DNA of 30,942 nucleotides from CAYJAD01 sp964371225. GTDB taxonomy: Bacteria; Desulfobacterota; Desulfovibrionia; Desulfovibrionales; Desulfovibrionaceae. Below are positions 16,001 to 23,478 of the stretch, piece after piece. The notes beneath the pieces are model-generated. The model was not told the origin of the DNA. It made no database searches and saw nothing but the letters and a program-made list of their open reading frames with translations. The stretch lies in NCBI GenBank assembly GCA_964371225.1, contig CAYJNA010000016.1:1-30942 (forward strand), written 5' to 3'. Numbering within the stretch: position 1 is the stretch's first letter; each line of letters opens with the position of its first letter. The translations under genes were made by a program, and so were the position numbers.

Positions 16001-17023
16001 ATGACTACATATGAAAAGACCTTAGCAGAAATACAAAAAACACCCAGCACATGGCTTATCACTGGTGTGGCCGGTTTTATTGGCTCTAATCTTTTAGAAA
16101 CCTTACTCTTACAAGGGCAAAAAGTGGTTGGGCTAGACAATTTCATGCGCGGTTACCAAAAAAATCTGGACTTGGTGCAAGAAATTGTGGGTGAAGAATT
16201 ATGGAAAAACTTCACCTTCTTTGAAGGCGATATTCGTGACCAAGAAGCCTGCCATAAAGCGTGCGCCGGTGTAGACTATGTCTTGCACCAAGCAGCTCTT
16301 GGCTCTGTGCCCTTTTCCATTGAAAACCCCGCCACCACAAATTCCTGCAATATTGACGGTTTTTTAAACATGCTTGTGGCAGCACGTGACGCCAAAGTGA
16401 AGAATTTTGTGTACGCGGCATCTTCCTCCACCTATGGTACAGAACCCACTCTGCCCAAACAAGAAGATCGCATCGGTGCCCCTCTTTCTCCCTATGCCGT
16501 CACCAAGTATGTCAATGAATTGTACGCCTCTGTTTTCACACGCACCTACAATTTACCCTGCATTGGCTTGCGCTACTTTAACGTATTTGGCAAAAGGCAA
16601 GACCCTCAAGGCGCCTATGCCGCCGTTATTCCTCTTTGGTTTTCTGCACTGCTTCATGGAGAGCCTGTGCATATTAATGGAGATGGCGAAACGTCACGCG
16701 ATTTTTGCTATATAGATAATGTGGTACAGATGAATATTTTGGCCGCCACAGCTCCGGAAAAAGGGCAAAACACTGTATACAATGTTGCCTTTGGCGAAAG
16801 AACAACATTACGCGAACTCTATAGTCTGATTCGCCAAGAGGTGGTCAAGTATAAGGCTGACGCGGCCACACAAGAGCCTGTGTATAGAGAATTTAGACAA
16901 GGCGACGTGCGCCATTCCTTGGCAGACATTAGCCGCGCCCAAGAGCTTTTGGGCTATGCGCCGCCTTTTAACGTACGCCAAGGCCTTGAACTGGCTGGTA
17001 CATGGTATGCAAGTTTAGACTAA
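16001..17023 (+). CDS. UDP-N-acetylhexosamine 4-epimerase, TviC/WbpP type (SDR)
   Basis: This extended short-chain dehydrogenase/reductase of 340 residues epimerises C4 of UDP-GlcNAc or UDP-GlcNAcA. The Rossmann motif T-G-V-A-G-F-I-G-S-N is around residues 21-30. The catalytic triad is visible as A-S-S-S-T-Y-G and Y-A-V-T-K-Y-V-N-E. The N-terminal lead-in and the R-G-Y-Q-K-N-L segment after the first Asp match WbpP-like enzymes, as does G-L-R-Y-F-N-V-F-G-K-R-Q-D-P. It lies 29 bases after the dehydrogenase and before a terminator, so the pair is a two-gene operon with no glycosyltransferase. Confidence 0.92.
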   Translation: MTTYEKTLAEIQKTPSTWLITGVAGFIGSNLLETLLLQGQKVVGLDNFMRGYQKNLDLVQEIVGEELWKNFTFFEGDIRDQEACHKACAGVDYVLHQAALGSVPFSIENPATTNSCNIDGFLNMLVAARDAKVKNFVYAASSSTYGTEPTLPKQEDRIGAPLSPYAVTKYVNELYASVFTRTYNLPCIGLRYFNVFGKRQDPQGAYAAVIPLWFSALLHGEPVHINGDGETSRDFCYIDNVVQMNILAATAPEKGQNTVYNVAFGERTTLRELYSLIRQEVVKYKADAATQEPVYREFRQGDVRHSLADISRAQELLGYAPPFNVRQGLELAGTWYASLD

Positions 17024-17051
17024 ACTTTACATTTATATAAATACCATAAGG

Positions 17052-17090
17052 AGAGGGGGCAAGTTTTTTGCGAGAACTTGCCCCCTCTTT
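17052..17090 (+). terminator. Intrinsic terminator after the epimerase
   Basis: A 14-bp GC-rich stem (17052-17065 with 17075-17088) and a 9-base loop are followed by a short T stretch. It lies 29 bases after the epimerase stop. Confidence 0.85.
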
Positions 17091-17105
17091 AGCGAGAAAT
17101 ATATG

Positions 17106-17175
17106 TTATATAGTGTGGGTTTTTGTTACGGCGTACCTCGTATGCCTAACGTCCTCGCCCGTCAGCACTATATAA
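17106..17175. other. Nested inverted repeats between convergent operons
   Basis: A perfect 10-bp outer stem (17106-17115 with 17166-17175) encloses a second hairpin (17125-17135 with 17141-17150, loop CCTCG, one bulge). There is no T-run and no ORF. It may be a structured RNA, a tail structure of the aromatic operon or a remnant. The rest of 17176-17318 is AT-rich with nothing recognised. Confidence 0.4.
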
Positions 17176-17318
17176 TAAGCATATCTTAAAAACTTCTTAA
17201 GACCCTTAATAGTTCATACCTATACGGTCTCCATGAAAAACGTACATTATATGTCTAAATTTTATTAGAAAATACTATTTTTACGGCGCAATAAGATATT
17301 TTCAATTCCATGTATATA

Positions 17319-18065
17319 TTATTCCCACCACCATGCAGCGCGATTTATGAGTAAGTCCGTATCACCACCGGCGGCAATATTTAAAAAAGTACCATAGCGG
17401 CGTACCAATTGCTGACTATACGGATTTGCTTCATATAAGCCTGCAAAAAGGGCAGCATCCTCTGTTAAAAGCTTATGCGCTGCGTCCTGCCTACGCTTAA
17501 AAGAAGGCGTCAAAAAAGGTAATAAATTTTCATCTTGAGCTAAAGCAGCAAAATAAGCCAAAGAAGTGATAAAATTTAAATTCTGAATGGCTGCCATGGC
17601 TTTATCATGCTGTTCCGCCGTGGAACGAAAAACACGACAGCCCAAAGCAGTAAAGATATTTTCCACAAAGAGTACATGTTCTTCTGCCGTGCCTTGAGCC
17701 GGTACAATGGTCACACCAAGGTCACTACCGCGCTGTGGCTTGTTACCAAAAAGAGGATGCGTTCCCACCACGGCGCCCTGCCAATACTTTTGCATGGTGG
17801 CCAAAGCTTGCACTTTTACTGAAGTAATATCTGCCAAAATACACTCTTTGGGCATATGCGGCGTCATATGTATAAGAACGTCCTTCATGGCATGGGCAGG
17901 CACGCAAAGCAAAACCAAAGCCGCCTCAGCGCAAGCCTTGGCATAGACCTCTGCCGTGAGCGGTATATCAATGCCATGCACAGTGTACTTACACTTTTGT
18001 AAGCGGCGCACAAAATACGCCCCCATGCGCCCCTGACTGCCCACCACAACTATGGAATTAGCCAT
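17319..18065 (-). CDS. tyrA: Prephenate dehydrogenase (TyrA family)
   Basis: This enzyme catalyses NAD(P)-dependent oxidative decarboxylation of prephenate to 4-hydroxyphenylpyruvate on the tyrosine branch. The 248-residue form lacks fused chorismate mutase and ACT domains. It shows the N-terminal V-V-V-G-S-Q-G-R-M-G nucleotide motif, the T-H-P-L-F-G-N-K-P-Q-R-G segment and Q-N-L-N-F-I-T-S-L-A-Y-F. I start at the ATG at 18065, preceded by GGAG inside aroA and overlapping the aroA stop by eight bases; the longer open frame would add 34 residues before the Rossmann strand. It is the last gene of the aromatic operon. Arogenate specificity cannot be excluded. Confidence 0.9.
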   Translation of the reverse strand: MANSIVVVGSQGRMGAYFVRRLQKCKYTVHGIDIPLTAEVYAKACAEAALVLLCVPAHAMKDVLIHMTPHMPKECILADITSVKVQALATMQKYWQGAVVGTHPLFGNKPQRGSDLGVTIVPAQGTAEEHVLFVENIFTALGCRVFRSTAEQHDKAMAAIQNLNFITSLAYFAALAQDENLLPFLTPSFKRRQDAAHKLLTEDAALFAGLYEANPYSQQLVRRYGTFLNIAAGGDTDLLINRAAWWWE

Positions 18066-19413
18066 GAATTTGGCTCCACACCTGCCAAAAATGCGGGAAG
18101 GACTTGGAAACAACGTCTTTATCATCCAAAAGTACTTCTTGCCCATGCAAAGAGTGCAAAGCCACACTCATGGCCAAGCGATGGTCATTGTGCGCACTAA
18201 ACAGGGTGCCCGCTGCAAAAGTAGGCACATGTCCAAGCCCTTGGATACGCAAACCGTCTTCCAATTCTTCCACTTGTACGCCCACCTTGCGTAATTCCGC
18301 CGCAGGTGCCGCTATGCGATCAGATTCTTTAATGCGCAGATGCGCGCAATTATGAATGATTGTTTCCCCTTGTGCAAAGGCCGCCATGACAGCCACCGTG
18401 GGTACAAGGTCAGGGCAAGCGCCCATATCCACCGTAATACCGTGTAAAGCTGAAGGAGAAAGGCAAAGCCCTTCTTCCGTCCATGTCAAGTGCCCACCCA
18501 TGGCCTGCACTATATCAGCCATGGCTCTGTCTCCTTGCAAAGAGTCTTCGCGCAAGCCTTGCACACACAAAGCTTTTTTTCCTAAAACGCCGGCGGCAAT
18601 AAGATAGGACGCTCCAGACCAGTCCCCTTCCACCGTATAGTCACCCACCTTATATGTGCTAGACTGCACACAAAAACGAATGGCATGGGGCACAGCTTCT
18701 TTTATATTTCGCCAATCCACTTTGCACCATGTGTCATCTTGTTTTTGTTCCACATGGAAAGCAACGCCAAAATCTTGCAAAGTTTGTAGGGTGAGCCCCA
18801 CATAAGGCCACGAAACCACTTTTTTACCGCCTAGGGTAATGATTAAGCCCTTACTGGTACGCGGCGCCGCCAGTAATAAACCGGAAAGGTACTGACTGGA
18901 AGCGTCACTGTCCATGGTAATATGCTCTTTGCAAAAGTCTATGCCTTGCACTATCAAAGGAGCATGTCCACTGCTTGCTTCAAACTGTATAGGTACGCCC
19001 AACTCTTGTAAGGCGTCCGTAAGAGATTGCAAGGGGCGTTCATGTAAACGCGGCGCACCGTGAATGCGATATTGCCCAGGGCATGTACTCACTATGGCTG
19101 TGAGTAAGCGGCATGATGTGCCAGATTCGTGCATATCGCAAGAAATGGGCTCATTCTCAAAGCTCAGCACCACATCTTGCGGCGCCTTGCACGCTTTCAT
19201 ACCCACCACCACAAAAGAAGCCGTCCCTTCTGGAGCTTGGGCATTTTCCACAGGTTCAAAATAGGCTCCGGCAGCCTGAAGCACTTGCATGGTACACATG
19301 GTATCACGACTCATAAGCACATTATGCACTGTGGAAATACCTTGTGTCATGGCTGCGCCCATAAGAACGCGATGAGAAATGGACTTTGACGCAGGGGCTT
19401 GTACTTTTAACAT
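18058..19413 (-). CDS. aroA: 3-phosphoshikimate 1-carboxyvinyltransferase (EPSP synthase)
   Basis: AroA joins shikimate-3-phosphate and PEP to make EPSP. The 451-residue protein begins with A-P-A-S-K-S-I-S-H-R (Lys10 being the substrate lysine). It has D-S-D-A-S-S-Q-Y mid-protein, D-L-V-P-T-V-A-V and L-R-I-K-E-S-D-R-I near 370, then A-H-N-D-H-R-L-A-M-S. The usual G-N-A-G-T-A-M-R-P loop reads H-E-S-G-T-S-C-R-L (residues 95-103), keeping Gly and Thr but with Leu where E. coli has Pro101. GGAGG precedes the ATG, which overlaps the pheA end by seven bases. Confidence 0.95.
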   Translation of the reverse strand: MLKVQAPASKSISHRVLMGAAMTQGISTVHNVLMSRDTMCTMQVLQAAGAYFEPVENAQAPEGTASFVVVGMKACKAPQDVVLSFENEPISCDMHESGTSCRLLTAIVSTCPGQYRIHGAPRLHERPLQSLTDALQELGVPIQFEASSGHAPLIVQGIDFCKEHITMDSDASSQYLSGLLLAAPRTSKGLIITLGGKKVVSWPYVGLTLQTLQDFGVAFHVEQKQDDTWCKVDWRNIKEAVPHAIRFCVQSSTYKVGDYTVEGDWSGASYLIAAGVLGKKALCVQGLREDSLQGDRAMADIVQAMGGHLTWTEEGLCLSPSALHGITVDMGACPDLVPTVAVMAAFAQGETIIHNCAHLRIKESDRIAAPAAELRKVGVQVEELEDGLRIQGLGHVPTFAAGTLFSAHNDHRLAMSVALHSLHGQEVLLDDKDVVSKSFPHFWQVWSQIHG

Positions 19414-20609
19414 GCGCTATTGCCTCCTTCCACATGAGTTACATGAGGTACCGCCGCAGGATATGCACCCAGCACACGGAAAGAATTACACAGACTTTGT
19501 ATATCTTGCACGAGCTTTTCATATTTTGCTTCCAGCAAGTCGCATTCTAAATCTGCAAAAAACACATATCGCCAACACTCACCGCTGGAAAGACGTAAAG
19601 GGCGCGATTCCAGCTTACGCATATTAACACCATATTCTGCAAAGGCTGAAAGCACTGCAGATAAAGAACCGGGTTTATCAATAAGCGTAAAAAGCAAGGA
19701 TGTTTTCTTAGCCAAGGGGGGTAAAGCGTCCGCACTGGGCGGCGTTACCTTGACCCCTTGCAAGCTAGAAGTATCTTGCGGGGCAATGATAACAAAACGC
19801 GTCCAATTATCCACGCTGGATTCAATGGAAGAAGCCAACACAGAAAAAGAATATAACTCCGCTAAAGTAGCATTACCAATGGCGGCATAGTGCGCATTTT
19901 CACTGGCACGACGTGCCGCCGCCGCTGTGGATTCAGCCGGTACCAACTCTGCCCAAGGCAAGTGCGCCCGTAGCCACACATCGCATTGCGCCAAAGCCTG
20001 TGGATGCGAAAACACATGCGTAATATCACTTAAGGCCTTACCATGACTCAAAAGACTATGCCGTATGTGCAACAGCAATTCTGCTTGTACTGTCACCGAG
20101 AAGTTATAAAAAAGGTCAAAGCATTGTCCCACAGTGCCTTCTAAGGAGTTTTCCAGCGGCACCACACCAAGCTCACATCTACCATCATATACCGCTTGAA
20201 ATAAATCGTGGAAATTGGAAAAAGGGCTCATATCCACACTATTTCCCAAATACTCCAAGCCTGCAAAGTACGAAAACGTCCCTTCTGGCCCCAAATACGC
20301 CACCTTTTGCGGCTTTTGTAAGGCACGCGAAGAAGAAAAAATCTCTCGCCAAATGGTAGCCACATGCTTATGCGGTAGCGGCCCTTCATTATGCGCTTCC
20401 AAATTGGAAAGTACTTGCTGCTCACGCTCAGGCTTAAAAATGGCGCCCCCGCGTGAACATGCCTCAACTCCACTTTCTGCCGCTTTAATGCGCCCCACCT
20501 CTAAACTCAAGGAGGCGCGCTTATTGAGCATGCGCAAAAGTTCTTGATCAACAGCATCTATTTCTTGGCGCACTTGCCCAAGACGTTGAGAAAAGTCCAT
20601 ATCACTCAT
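19407..20609 (-). CDS. pheA: Bifunctional chorismate mutase / prephenate dehydratase
   Basis: The P-protein converts chorismate to prephenate and then to phenylpyruvate. The 400 residues split into an AroQ-type chorismate mutase (about 8-95; R-x2-I-D-x-V-D, R-x9-V-G-R-I-K), a dehydratase domain (about 102-285; V-A-Y-L-G-P-E-G-T-F-S, V-P-L-E-N-S-L-E-G-T-V, and T-R-F at 270-272) and an ACT domain (about 302-380). The ACT domain carries the E-S-R-P loop (334-337) that binds feedback Phe. The mutase domain has a short extra stretch around residues 48-57 before K-P-E-R-E. The start has only a weak ribosome binding site and follows aroB' by nine bases. Confidence 0.96.
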   Translation of the reverse strand: MSDMDFSQRLGQVRQEIDAVDQELLRMLNKRASLSLEVGRIKAAESGVEACSRGGAIFKPEREQQVLSNLEAHNEGPLPHKHVATIWREIFSSSRALQKPQKVAYLGPEGTFSYFAGLEYLGNSVDMSPFSNFHDLFQAVYDGRCELGVVPLENSLEGTVGQCFDLFYNFSVTVQAELLLHIRHSLLSHGKALSDITHVFSHPQALAQCDVWLRAHLPWAELVPAESTAAAARRASENAHYAAIGNATLAELYSFSVLASSIESSVDNWTRFVIIAPQDTSSLQGVKVTPPSADALPPLAKKTSLLFTLIDKPGSLSAVLSAFAEYGVNMRKLESRPLRLSSGECWRYVFFADLECDLLEAKYEKLVQDIQSLCNSFRVLGAYPAAVPHVTHVEGGNSAC

Positions 20610-20618
20610 ATCTGCTCA

Positions 20619-21602
20619 CTACACTTCTTGAATTTCTTCGCTTATGCGCATGCCAAAATGACGTCCTGCAGCATCTAAATGACAAAGGATGGTGTCCCCT
20701 GCTTTTAGATTCACCACGCTAATGGGCTCCCCACCAGGCTGCGTTAAACGAATGGTTTCCGCATTTTGCAAGAATACCGTTCCCACCACATCACCTGCGG
20801 CGGAAGAAATTTTAGCTTCCACCAAAAGCATGGGGCGTACTTCAATCTTCACACGCCCCACAGCTGCCAAGGAAGAAGAACCGTCTGCATGGACAATAAG
20901 TACTTCTTCGCCGGAGCGTAACTCTCCAAGATACGTCGTTTTATCCTGTGGCAATTGTGCATAGGCATGCACCGCACCGGCATTCACACGAAATGGACGC
21001 GCCGCCACGTATTCATTATGCTCTGTTTCGCCATGCACCAAAAAAGTAAAAGCAGAGGAATTTCCCACCAACATTCCCTGCCCTTTTTGCAATAAAGAGA
21101 GGGTGTCTACGCACACTCTATGCCCCAAGCCCACCGATTGCACCTTGGTGATGACGGCTTCTTGCAAATCTACTTTTCCTTGCGAAAGCTTAAGCTCTTT
21201 TATGATAGCTTTCATTTCGCCTACGGCTTCCGGCAAAAGCACCACGGCACTGACGCCACGCTCCAGAACACCGGCAGCTAGACGTGCTTCATCAAGATTG
21301 CGTGCTTCCGCGGCCACTTCTGAGCATTGTGCCAAAATATTTTCCACAGGAATAATTTCCCAACCAGCCGCCAATACCCACTTTTTCCCCTTGTGTAATC
21401 CTGCCACAAAGGCTTCTTCATCTTCTTTTTTTTGCAAAAGCTTTGAGGGCATATCTTCTGCGCTGACCACAGTGCAGCGCGCCAAGGAGGCCACACTTTG
21501 CACATCTTTAGCAGGAACAATGAGACCATCCACACCAGATTCTAAAGCAAGAGTAATATCTTCCTTGCTCATGGGAACACTTTTAAACCATACAGCAACC
21601 AT
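20619..21602 (-). CDS. 3-dehydroquinate synthase II (archaeal type AroB')
   Basis: This enzyme converts 2-amino-3,7-dideoxy-D-threo-hept-6-ulosonate to 3-dehydroquinate by NAD-dependent oxidative deamination and cyclisation, replacing classical AroB. The 327-residue product matches the DHQS-II family: G-V-D-G-L-I-V-P near the N-terminus, K-V-Q-S-V-G-L-G-H-R-V-C-V-D-T-L, the signature G-M-L-V-G-N-S-S followed by H-G-E-T-E-H-N-E-Y-V-A-A-R-P-F-R-V-N-A-G-A-V-H, and a C-terminal beta region. It starts one base after the previous stop with AGGAAGG overlapping the upstream gene end, so translation is tightly coupled. Its partner enzyme lies immediately upstream. Confidence 0.93.
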   Translation of the reverse strand: MVAVWFKSVPMSKEDITLALESGVDGLIVPAKDVQSVASLARCTVVSAEDMPSKLLQKKEDEEAFVAGLHKGKKWVLAAGWEIIPVENILAQCSEVAAEARNLDEARLAAGVLERGVSAVVLLPEAVGEMKAIIKELKLSQGKVDLQEAVITKVQSVGLGHRVCVDTLSLLQKGQGMLVGNSSAFTFLVHGETEHNEYVAARPFRVNAGAVHAYAQLPQDKTTYLGELRSGEEVLIVHADGSSSLAAVGRVKIEVRPMLLVEAKISSAAGDVVGTVFLQNAETIRLTQPGGEPISVVNLKAGDTILCHLDAAGRHFGMRISEEIQEV

Positions 21603-21603
21603 C

Positions 21604-22407
21604 TTATTTACCTTCCTGCATCATGGCCATGGCGGCCTCTACTTCTGCATTATCATGCACAATGGAACGAAGAGCACGCACAAGATTGACGCGGTCTGGA
21701 TGTTGAAAAACATTACGCCCAATGGATAAACCGGCGCCGCCAGCTTGAATGGAATCATAAGCCATTTGCAAAATATCGCGGGTGGAGTCCATTTTATCAC
21801 CGCCGGCTATAACCACAGGCACGCAGCACCCCTCTACCGCTCTTGAAAAGCTTTCCACAGAACCAGAGTACACAACCTTTACAATATCAGCACCAAGTTC
21901 CACACCCACGCGGGCACAATGGGCCACCATATCAGGGTCATAGCCATCGGCAATCTGCGGGCCACGAGCGTATACCATGGCCAATAAAGGCATACCCCAA
22001 CGATCACAAGATTCTGCCACTTGTCCGAAATCTTTTAACATATGGCGTTCATCGGGATCTCCCAAGTTCACATGTACAGACACGCAATCAGCACCATGGC
22101 ATAAGGCTTCTTCCACCGTAGCCACCAAGGTTTTTCTATTTCTATTGGGGCCAAGAACAGTGGATGCAGAAAGGTGTACAATAAGTCCCACGTCTTTCCC
22201 ACTTTTGCGGTGTGAGCAGCGGATAAGCCCTTTATGCATGAGTACTGCATCAGCACCGCCTTCTGCCACGTCGTTCACCACGTTACGCATATCCACAAGG
22301 CCATCAATGGGTCCCAAAGTAATGCCATGATCCATGGGCACTAATATGGTACGACCACTGTGACGATTGATAATACGCTCAAGACGGATTTGTTTTCCTA
22401 ATTGCAT
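21604..22407 (-). CDS. 2-amino-3,7-dideoxy-D-threo-hept-6-ulosonate synthase (ADH synthase, AroA')
   Basis: This class I aldolase homologue starts the alternative route to dehydroquinate from aspartate semialdehyde and a deoxy-ketohexose phosphate. The 267-residue TIM-barrel shows V-P-M-D-H-G-I-T near residue 23-30, the A-V-L-M-H-K-G strand, H-V-N-L-G-D, and G-A-D-I-V-K-V-V-Y-S-G with Lys177 as the likely Schiff-base lysine. P-V-V-I-A-G-G-D and G-L-S-I-G-R-N-V-F-Q form the phosphate-binding end. Related members (LsrF-like) act on other sugar phosphates, but the neighbouring DHQ synthase II settles the call. GGAG precedes the ATG. It is the first structural gene of the operon, behind an attenuator. 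Confidence 0.93.
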   Translation of the reverse strand: MQLGKQIRLERIINRHSGRTILVPMDHGITLGPIDGLVDMRNVVNDVAEGGADAVLMHKGLIRCSHRKSGKDVGLIVHLSASTVLGPNRNRKTLVATVEEALCHGADCVSVHVNLGDPDERHMLKDFGQVAESCDRWGMPLLAMVYARGPQIADGYDPDMVAHCARVGVELGADIVKVVYSGSVESFSRAVEGCCVPVVIAGGDKMDSTRDILQMAYDSIQAGGAGLSIGRNVFQHPDRVNLVRALRSIVHDNAEVEAAMAMMQEGK

Positions 22408-22476
22408 GACTCTACTCCATTTTTGCTCTTGGTTGTTAAAGTTAAGGCCCCACCTGCGACCCTTTGAGCTAAAAAA

Positions 22477-22508
22477 AAGAGCCGCTGGTTAAAACACCTG
22501 CGGCTCTT
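22477..22508 (-). terminator. Attenuator terminator (3:4 hairpin) of the aromatic operon
   Basis: On the minus strand AAGAGCCGC (22508-22500) pairs with GCGGCTCTT (22485-22477). Three more pairs form after a mismatch, and the hairpin is followed by a T-run reaching 22471. It stands between the leader peptide and the first structural gene, which is the position of an attenuator. It would also stop read-through from the cyclophilin gene. Confidence 0.9.
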
Positions 22509-22624
22509 AAGACATGTATAATTTACAAGCAATTACATACGTCCTTCACCACAGGCGCTTCTAAAATAGCTAAAGAACCAAAACTGGCTAAAGCTTTGGC
22601 TTGCATTATAAGAAGTGGTGAAGG
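22495..22624 (-). promoter_or_regulatory. Transcription attenuator with alternative 1:2 and 2:3 pairings
   Basis: Segment 1 CCTTCACCAC (22624-22615) is an exact complement of segment 2 GTGGTGAAGG (22552-22543). An overlapping stretch CGCCTGTGG (22557-22549) pairs, with two G-U pairs, to segment 3 CCGCAGGTG (22503-22495), the ascending arm of the terminator. G-U and A-U pairs extend this to about 13 bp. Thus 1:2, 2:3 and 3:4 are mutually competing, as in classical amino-acid operon attenuation. Segment 1 lies upstream of the control codons, unlike enteric trpL. Pairings were traced by eye; energies were not computed. Confidence 0.75.
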
Positions 22625-22637
22625 TCATGTTTTGCAT
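22533..22637 (-). CDS. Aromatic-rich leader peptide of the aromatic amino acid operon
   Basis: The 34-codon ORF starts at an ATG (22637-22635) with GGAAAG upstream and ends with TAA (22535-22533). It contains six Phe, two Tyr and one Trp. Residues 16-25 read F-S-Q-F-W-F-F-S-Y-F, that is seven aromatics in ten codons. It precedes the attenuator terminator of the aroA'-aroB'-pheA-aroA-tyrA operon. The composition points to sensing of charged tRNA-Phe, with Tyr and Trp contributing. A ribosome reaching the stop would sit on segment 2 and favour termination; stalling at codons 16-25 leaves segment 2 free to form the antiterminator. Confidence 0.8.
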   Translation of the reverse strand: MQNMTFTTSYNASQSFSQFWFFSYFRSACGEGRM

Positions 22638-22671
22638 TGTGTTTACTTTCCGTTACAATTTATGTGCTTTT

Positions 22672-22701
22672 TGTTTAGCACTCTCTTTCACTTATTGTCA
22701 A
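22672..22701 (-). promoter_or_regulatory. Candidate promoter of the aromatic operon leader
   Basis: On the minus strand a perfect TTGACA (22701-22696) is followed 18 bases later by TAAACA (22677-22672), a weak -10 element. The predicted start near 22665 would give about 28 bases before the leader peptide ATG, consistent with a leader transcript. Confidence 0.5.
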
Positions 22702-22747
22702 CCATAATTTGTATTTTATATAATTTCACACAAATTTATATATAGAA

Positions 22748-23329
22748 CTACTCAACAATACTTGCTTTTTCAATAATCACCGGTTCACGAGGTACATTTT
22801 CATGAAAACCACGATTGCCCGTGGCTACATTTTCAATCTTTTTAACCACTTCTTGACCTTTGATAACCTTACCAAAAACCGTATAGCCCCAACCTTGCAT
22901 GGTAGGTGCCTTATAATTTAGAAAATCATTTTTTTCTGTATTGATAAAAAATTGTGAAGTGGCAGAATTAGGATCTTGCGTACGCGCCATGGCCAATGTG
23001 TACACATCATTATCAAGTCCATTGGCAGATTCAATTTTAATGGGTGCATTGGTGGGCTTGGTTTTTAAATCCGGTGTCATGCCGCCACCTTGAATCATAA
23101 ATCCTTTAATAACGCGGTGAAACACTGTACCGTCATAATGGCCTGTTTTTACATATTGCAAGAAATTTTTAACAGTTTCAGGTGCTTTAGCTGCATCTAC
23201 GCGTACCACAAAGTCTCCCATATTTGTCTGAAAGCGCACTGCTGTGCTCGCAGCTTCAGCCATACCATTCATAGCTACTGTACCTAAAAACACAGCCAAA
23301 ACCACTGCCATTACTTTTAGCATTTTCAT
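22748..23329 (-). CDS. Periplasmic cyclophilin-type peptidyl-prolyl isomerase
   Basis: The 193-residue protein starts with a signal peptide (K-M-L-K, hydrophobic core, probable cut after M-A-E-A-A), so it acts in the periplasm as a PPIA-like foldase. The cyclophilin domain fills the rest: F-H-R-V-I-K-G-F-M-I-Q-G-G with the catalytic Arg, M-A-R-T-Q-D-P-N-S-A-T-S-Q-F-F-I, and V-F-G-K-V-I-K-G. The Trp of the cyclosporin site is replaced by a typical bacterial pattern (G-W-G-Y-T-V-F-G). GAGG lies upstream of the ATG. It is followed by the attenuated aromatic leader rather than its own clear terminator. Confidence 0.95.
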   Translation of the reverse strand: MKMLKVMAVVLAVFLGTVAMNGMAEAASTAVRFQTNMGDFVVRVDAAKAPETVKNFLQYVKTGHYDGTVFHRVIKGFMIQGGGMTPDLKTKPTNAPIKIESANGLDNDVYTLAMARTQDPNSATSQFFINTEKNDFLNYKAPTMQGWGYTVFGKVIKGQEVVKKIENVATGNRGFHENVPREPVIIEKASIVE

Positions 23330-23478
23330 CTCTTTTCCTCACTTTACGTGTAAATTTTATATATGTAACACTCTATTGGGAATATATGCTTTACTTGTAC
23401 GTATTATTATATGTCTTGCCAAGCAAAAAAAGCATTCATGCCTTGACGTCATTTCAGCATGATGTTAACAATTGGTTT

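Noticed and set aside
17319..18167. Longer tyrA start at 18167
   Set aside because: It would add 34 residues before the Rossmann strand and lie within aroA; the ATG at 18065 has GGAG and a normal family start.
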